24,578 nt of DNA from Pseudomonadota bacterium. Its GTDB lineage: Bacteria > Pseudomonadota > Alphaproteobacteria > Rhodospirillales > Magnetospirillaceae. Shown here in pieces: positions 21,528-24,578 of the stretch. The notes under the pieces are model-generated. The model was not told where the DNA came from, ran no database searches, and worked only from the letters and a program-made list of their open reading frames with translations. Where the stretch lies: positions 1 through 24,578 of the forward strand of contig JAEXAH010000150.1 of NCBI GenBank assembly GCA_023458315.1. Direction: 5' to 3'. The stretch's first letter is position 1, and every line of letters begins with the position of its first letter. The translations under genes were made by a program, and so were the position numbers.

Positions 21528-21557
21528 AATATAGGGACAATTCCTGTGGTTATACAA
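21528..21557 (-). promoter_or_regulatory. Candidate promoter for the phosphotransacetylase fusion-ackA operon
   Basis: On the minus strand TTGTAT (21557-21552) and TATATT (21533-21528, 5 of 6 to TATAAT) are separated by 18 bases. The predicted leader is about 60 bases before the ATG at 21459. Confidence 0.4.
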
Positions 21558-21735
21558 CGCCTGTCGGACATCCTTCATCAATCGGTCATTCTAAGCCCCA
21601 TTGACGCCGCGCCAAGCAAAGGTCGCGGCAAGGCATTGCATTTCCGCCATTTCCTTTGATTGCTTTTGCAAGAACCCACCCGTAAGTGTTGGACCATTTC
21701 CTGTAAACACATGGCCGACATGCCCTTTGGTCGCG

Positions 21736-21764
21736 TTGCGGCGCAACATTCCTGGGGGTAATCT
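21736..21764 (+). promoter_or_regulatory. Candidate promoter for the PatZ-like gene
   Basis: TTGCGG (21736-21741) and TAATCT (21759-21764) are exactly 17 bases apart, using the same -10-like hexamer as the candidate promoters at 12533 and 16026. A GTTGC-GGC-GCAAC inverted repeat overlaps the -35. Confidence 0.4.
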
Positions 21765-21801
21765 GCCCGGCGCTAAGACAATGGTAATAGGCTGGGACCC
21801 C

Positions 21802-24528
21802 ATGAGCGTGCGCAATCTGAAGGCCCTGTTCCGCCCGCAATCGGTCGCCGTCATCGGCGCCAGCACCAAGCCCCGGACGCCGGGCGCGGTGGTGATGAAG
21901 AATTTGCTGCAATCCACCTTCGCCGGTCCCATCATTCCGGTGACGGCCGAACACCAGTCGGTGGCGGGCGTTCTGGCCTATCCCGACGTGGCCAGCCTGC
22001 CGATCGTTCCCGATCTGGCGGTGATCTGCACCCCGGCCCGCACGGTCCCCGACGTGATCCGCGCCCTGGGCGACAAGGGCACGCGCGCCGCCTGCATCAT
22101 GTCGCCGGGCATGGACCAGGAAAAGACCGAGGACGGCCGTTCCCTGCTGGACCTGGCCATGGCCGAGGCCAAGCCCTATGGCCTGCGCATGCTTGGCCCC
22201 AATTCCATGGGCATCCTGGTGCCCAGCATCGGCCTGAACGCCAGCATCGCCCCCGAGGACGCGCTGAAGGGCAAGATCGCCTTTGTCTCGCAATCGGGCG
22301 CGCTGTGCACCGCCGTGCTGGATTGGGCCTGCACCAAGGGCATCGGCTTTTCGCACTTCATTCATACCGGCGAGGGCGCCGACGTCTCCATCGGCGACGT
22401 GCTGGACTATCTGGGCTCGGACCCGTTCACCCGCGCCATCCTGCTGTACCTGGAAACCCTGCGCGGACGCCGCAACTTCATGTCGGCCGCCCGCGCCGCC
22501 GCCCGCAACAAGCCGGTGCTGGTGATCAAGGCGGGACGCTCGACCGAAGGCATGCTGGCCGCCAGTTCGCACACCGGTTCGTTGGCCGGGTCCGATCTGG
22601 TGTTCGACGCCGCCATCCGCCGCGCCGGCATGCTGCGGGTGCAGGACATCGACGAATTGTTCGGCGCCGTGGAAACCCTGGCCCGCTCGCGCCCGGTCAA
22701 GGGCAAGCGGCTGGCCATCGTCACCAATGGCGGCGGCCTGGGCGTCATCGCCGCAGACGATCTGGCCGATGGCGGTGGCGAACTGGCGGAACTGCCGCCG
22801 GAATTGCTGGAAAAGCTGAACGCCATCCTGCCGCCCACCTGGTCGCACTGCAACCCGCTGGACATCGTCGGCGACGCCGATGGCGAGCGCTATGCCAAGG
22901 TGCTGACCACCCTGATCGAAAGCAAGGCGGTGGACGGCGTGCTGGTGATGTACGCCCCCACCTCCATGTCCGACCCCGACGCCGTGGCCGAGGCGGTGAT
23001 CAAGGTGTTCAAGGAAAAGACCCGCGCCAACATCATGACCTGTTGGGTGGGCAGCCAGAAGGTTGCCAACGCCCGCCGCATGCTGGCCGAGGCCGCCGCC
23101 CCCACCTTTGAAACCCCCTATGCCGCCGTCCAGGGCTTCCTGCATCTGCTGGAATACAAGCAGAACCAGGAAATGCTGATGGAAGTTCCGGCCTCGGCGG
23201 CGTCGGATTTCGTGCCCGACACCGGCTTCGTGCGCGACATCATCACCGAGGTGATCGCCCGTGGCGACAGCATGATGACCGAGGCCGAGGCCAAGGCGGT
23301 GCTGGACGCCTATGGCATTCCGACCGTGGAAACCCGCATGGCCCGCCACCCGGCCGAGGCCAGCCGCATCGCCAAGAGCTTCGGCACCCCGGTGGCGTTG
23401 AAGATCCTGTCGCCGGACATCGTGCACAAATCGGACGTGGGCGGCGTGGTGCTGAACCTGGAAAGCCCGTTCGAGGTGGAAAAGGCCGCCAACGCCATGC
23501 TGGCGCGGGTGCAGCAGACCTATCCCGAGGCGCGGATCGAGGGCTTCACCGTCCAGAAGATGGCGGAACGCAAGCCCGGCACCCAGGAACTGATCGTCGG
23601 CATCGCCACCGACCCGCTGTTCGGCCCGGTGATCCTGTTCGGCCAGGGCGGTGTCGCGGTCGAGGTCATCGCCGACCGCGCGGTGGCGCTGCCGCCGCTC
23701 AACCTGAACCTGGCCGCCGATCTGGTGCAGCGGACCCGTGTCGCCTCGCTGTTGCAGGGCTATCGCGGACGCCCGCCCGCCAATATCGACGCCGTCCATT
23801 CGGTGCTGATCCAGGTGTCGCAACTGATCGTCGATTTCCCGCAGATCAAGGAATTGGACATCAACCCCTTGCGCTGCGACGCCGACGGCGTGCTGGCGCT
23901 GGACGCCACCATCAAGGTCGGCCCCGGCACCAAGGGACCGCACCGCATGGCCATCCGCCCCTATCCGGCGGAACTGGAAGAAATCTTCACCATGCAGGAC
24001 GGATCGGGCCGCAAGACCCTGCTGCGCCCCATCCGCCCCGAGGACGAGCCCAACCACCACGTCCTGGTGTCCAAGATGACGCCCGAGGACATCCGTTTCC
24101 GCTTCTTCGGTCTGGTGCACGAACTGCCCCATTCGGAAATGGCGCGCCTGACCCAGATCGACTACGACCGGGAAATGGCCTTCATCGCCGAATACACCCA
24201 CCAGGACGGCAGCAAGGAAACCCTGGGCGTGGTCCGCACGGTGACGGACCCCGACAACGAAAAGGCGGAATTCGCCGTGCTGGTGCGCTCGGACCTCAAG
24301 GGCACCGGCCTGGGCAAGCGGTTGCTGGTCAAGATGATCGAATATTGCCGCTCGCGCGGGACCGGGGCGATCGTCGGTCAGGTGCTGAAGGACAACATCC
24401 GCATGCTCAAATTCGTCGAGCATCTGGGCTTCGTCCAGACCAAGACCATCGACGGCGACATCGTCGAGGTGGAATACGACCTGAGCAAGCCGCCGCCGAC
24501 CGGCCCCGAGCCGGACGAAGCGAAGTAA
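21802..24528 (+). CDS. PatZ-like acyl-CoA synthetase (ADP-forming)-GNAT acetyltransferase
   Basis: A 908-residue protein with the architecture of the protein lysine acetyltransferase Pat/PatZ. A CoA-binding Rossmann domain (about 1-125, LFRPQSVAVIGAS) comes first, then succinyl-CoA-ligase-like domains (LLGPNSMGI-type motif, FVSQSGALCTAVLDWA). An ATP-grasp domain follows (about 480-700, AYGIPTVETRMA, GTPVALKILSPDIVHKSDVGG) and a C-terminal GNAT domain (about 735-890, QIDYDREMAFIAEY, EFAVLVRSDLKGTGLGKRLL). H257 in SSHTGSLAGSD is the position phosphorylated in ADP-forming acetyl-CoA synthetases, and here it is histidine. GNAT enzymes of this type acetylate lysines, for example in acetyl-CoA synthetase. 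The start at 21802 (MSVRNLKALFRPQ) fits homologues; an in-frame ATG at 21781 is possible. The gene is divergent from the fusion gene-ackA pair. Confidence 0.9.
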   Translation: MSVRNLKALFRPQSVAVIGASTKPRTPGAVVMKNLLQSTFAGPIIPVTAEHQSVAGVLAYPDVASLPIVPDLAVICTPARTVPDVIRALGDKGTRAACIMSPGMDQEKTEDGRSLLDLAMAEAKPYGLRMLGPNSMGILVPSIGLNASIAPEDALKGKIAFVSQSGALCTAVLDWACTKGIGFSHFIHTGEGADVSIGDVLDYLGSDPFTRAILLYLETLRGRRNFMSAARAAARNKPVLVIKAGRSTEGMLAASSHTGSLAGSDLVFDAAIRRAGMLRVQDIDELFGAVETLARSRPVKGKRLAIVTNGGGLGVIAADDLADGGGELAELPPELLEKLNAILPPTWSHCNPLDIVGDADGERYAKVLTTLIESKAVDGVLVMYAPTSMSDPDAVAEAVIKVFKEKTRANIMTCWVGSQKVANARRMLAEAAAPTFETPYAAVQGFLHLLEYKQNQEMLMEVPASAASDFVPDTGFVRDIITEVIARGDSMMTEAEAKAVLDAYGIPTVETRMARHPAEASRIAKSFGTPVALKILSPDIVHKSDVGGVVLNLESPFEVEKAANAMLARVQQTYPEARIEGFTVQKMAERKPGTQELIVGIATDPLFGPVILFGQGGVAVEVIADRAVALPPLNLNLAADLVQRTRVASLLQGYRGRPPANIDAVHSVLIQVSQLIVDFPQIKELDINPLRCDADGVLALDATIKVGPGTKGPHRMAIRPYPAELEEIFTMQDGSGRKTLLRPIRPEDEPNHHVLVSKMTPEDIRFRFFGLVHELPHSEMARLTQIDYDREMAFIAEYTHQDGSKETLGVVRTVTDPDNEKAEFAVLVRSDLKGTGLGKRLLVKMIEYCRSRGTGAIVGQVLKDNIRMLKFVEHLGFVQTKTIDGDIVEVEYDLSKPPPTGPEPDEAK

Positions 24529-24578
24529 GGAACAACGGGGCGCCCCTCGCGGGTGCGCCGGGCGCCGATGCCGGGAAA

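Larger units (their letters stand above)
21460..21801. other. Divergent intergenic region between the phosphotransacetylase fusion and the PatZ-like gene
   Basis: This is the only stretch over 300 bases without a gene. It is less GC-rich than its flanks. It holds one candidate promoter for each direction and a near-palindrome GTTGC-GGC-GCAAC (21735-21747) overlapping the PatZ-side -35 element. I see no small gene, RNA gene or long repeat in the remaining middle part (about 21565-21730). Confidence 0.7.

Noticed and set aside
18874..21534. An 886-codon open frame antisense to ackA and the phosphotransacetylase fusion
   Set aside because: It crosses two well-supported genes, has shadow-type composition (H, R, G, Q rich) and no motifs or credible start signals.
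21586..24423. A 945-codon open frame antisense to the PatZ-like gene
   Set aside because: It is a mirror frame caused by GC-rich third positions; its product is histidine/glycine/arginine-rich without domains, while the plus strand has a full conserved multi-domain protein.
1..24578. Mobile elements, CRISPR arrays, tRNA or rRNA genes
   Set aside because: I saw no transposase, integrase, regularly spaced repeat array, or tRNA-like cloverleaf with a CCA-type end anywhere in the window.
24529..24578. Terminator after the PatZ-like gene
   Set aside because: The last 50 bases are GC-rich with short complementary words but no convincing stem plus T-tract before the window ends.

Overview
The window is high-GC (roughly two-thirds G+C by eye), densely packed chromosomal DNA from an alphaproteobacterium. 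The best guess is Rhodospirillales, Magnetospirillum-like. This rests on the protein sequences, on the layout erpA / dgt / argS / SPOR-type protein, on a MaoC-phosphotransacetylase fusion beside ackA, and on a stand-alone bacteriohemerythrin-receiver protein. I see no phage, IS, integrase, CRISPR, tRNA or rRNA. Nearly all of the window is core metabolism and housekeeping.

Layout. (1) 1-3495, minus strand: dgt -> argS -> an envelope protein cut by the window edge, with a 4-base dgt/argS overlap. (2) 3654-6433: erpA (+), a secreted DUF922 putative zinc peptidase (-), xthA (+) and fpr (+). A perfect palindrome and an AT-rich leader separate xthA from fpr. (3) 6441-10326, minus strand: ilvD -> hemerythrin-receiver protein -> haem-oxygenase-fold iron enzyme, tightly spaced. 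(4) 10444-12444: a lipoprotein lytic transglycosylase (-), divergent from (5) 12606-15719 (+): dapA - smpB - sulfite-oxidase-like molybdoenzyme - pgpA - pncC, whose junctions carry overlaps and candidate RNA structures. (6) 15699-18682: a small unknown ORF (-), a cyclic-nucleotide-binding-domain protein (+), a cluster of inverted repeats, then a minus-strand group (cyclophilin-like protein, saccharopine-dehydrogenase-like protein, small lipoprotein). (7) 18787-21459, minus strand: MaoC-phosphotransacetylase fusion -> ackA, ended by a textbook intrinsic terminator. It is divergent from (8) 21802-24528 (+), a Pat/PatZ-type acyl-CoA-synthetase-GNAT protein.

How the genes fit together. The right end looks like an acyl-CoA / acyl-phosphate / protein-acetylation module: the phosphotransacetylase fusion and AckA make or use acyl-phosphate, and the divergent PatZ-like protein could acetylate proteins or make acyl-CoA. 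The left end groups Fe-S assembly (ErpA), redox supply (Fpr), nucleotide-pool and DNA repair enzymes (Dgt, XthA) and the oxygen-sensitive Fe-S enzyme IlvD with two non-haem-iron proteins. The most unusual signals are in the dapA-pncC operon. An H-type pseudoknot can be drawn in the 53-base gap before pgpA with the Shine-Dalgarno buried in its second stem. The smpB/molybdoenzyme junction can form two mutually exclusive hairpins, one of which hides the next Shine-Dalgarno. The start region of pncC is a 21-bp tandem repeat carrying three in-frame ATGs. All structure claims come from reading base complementarity by eye; no folding or database search was run.
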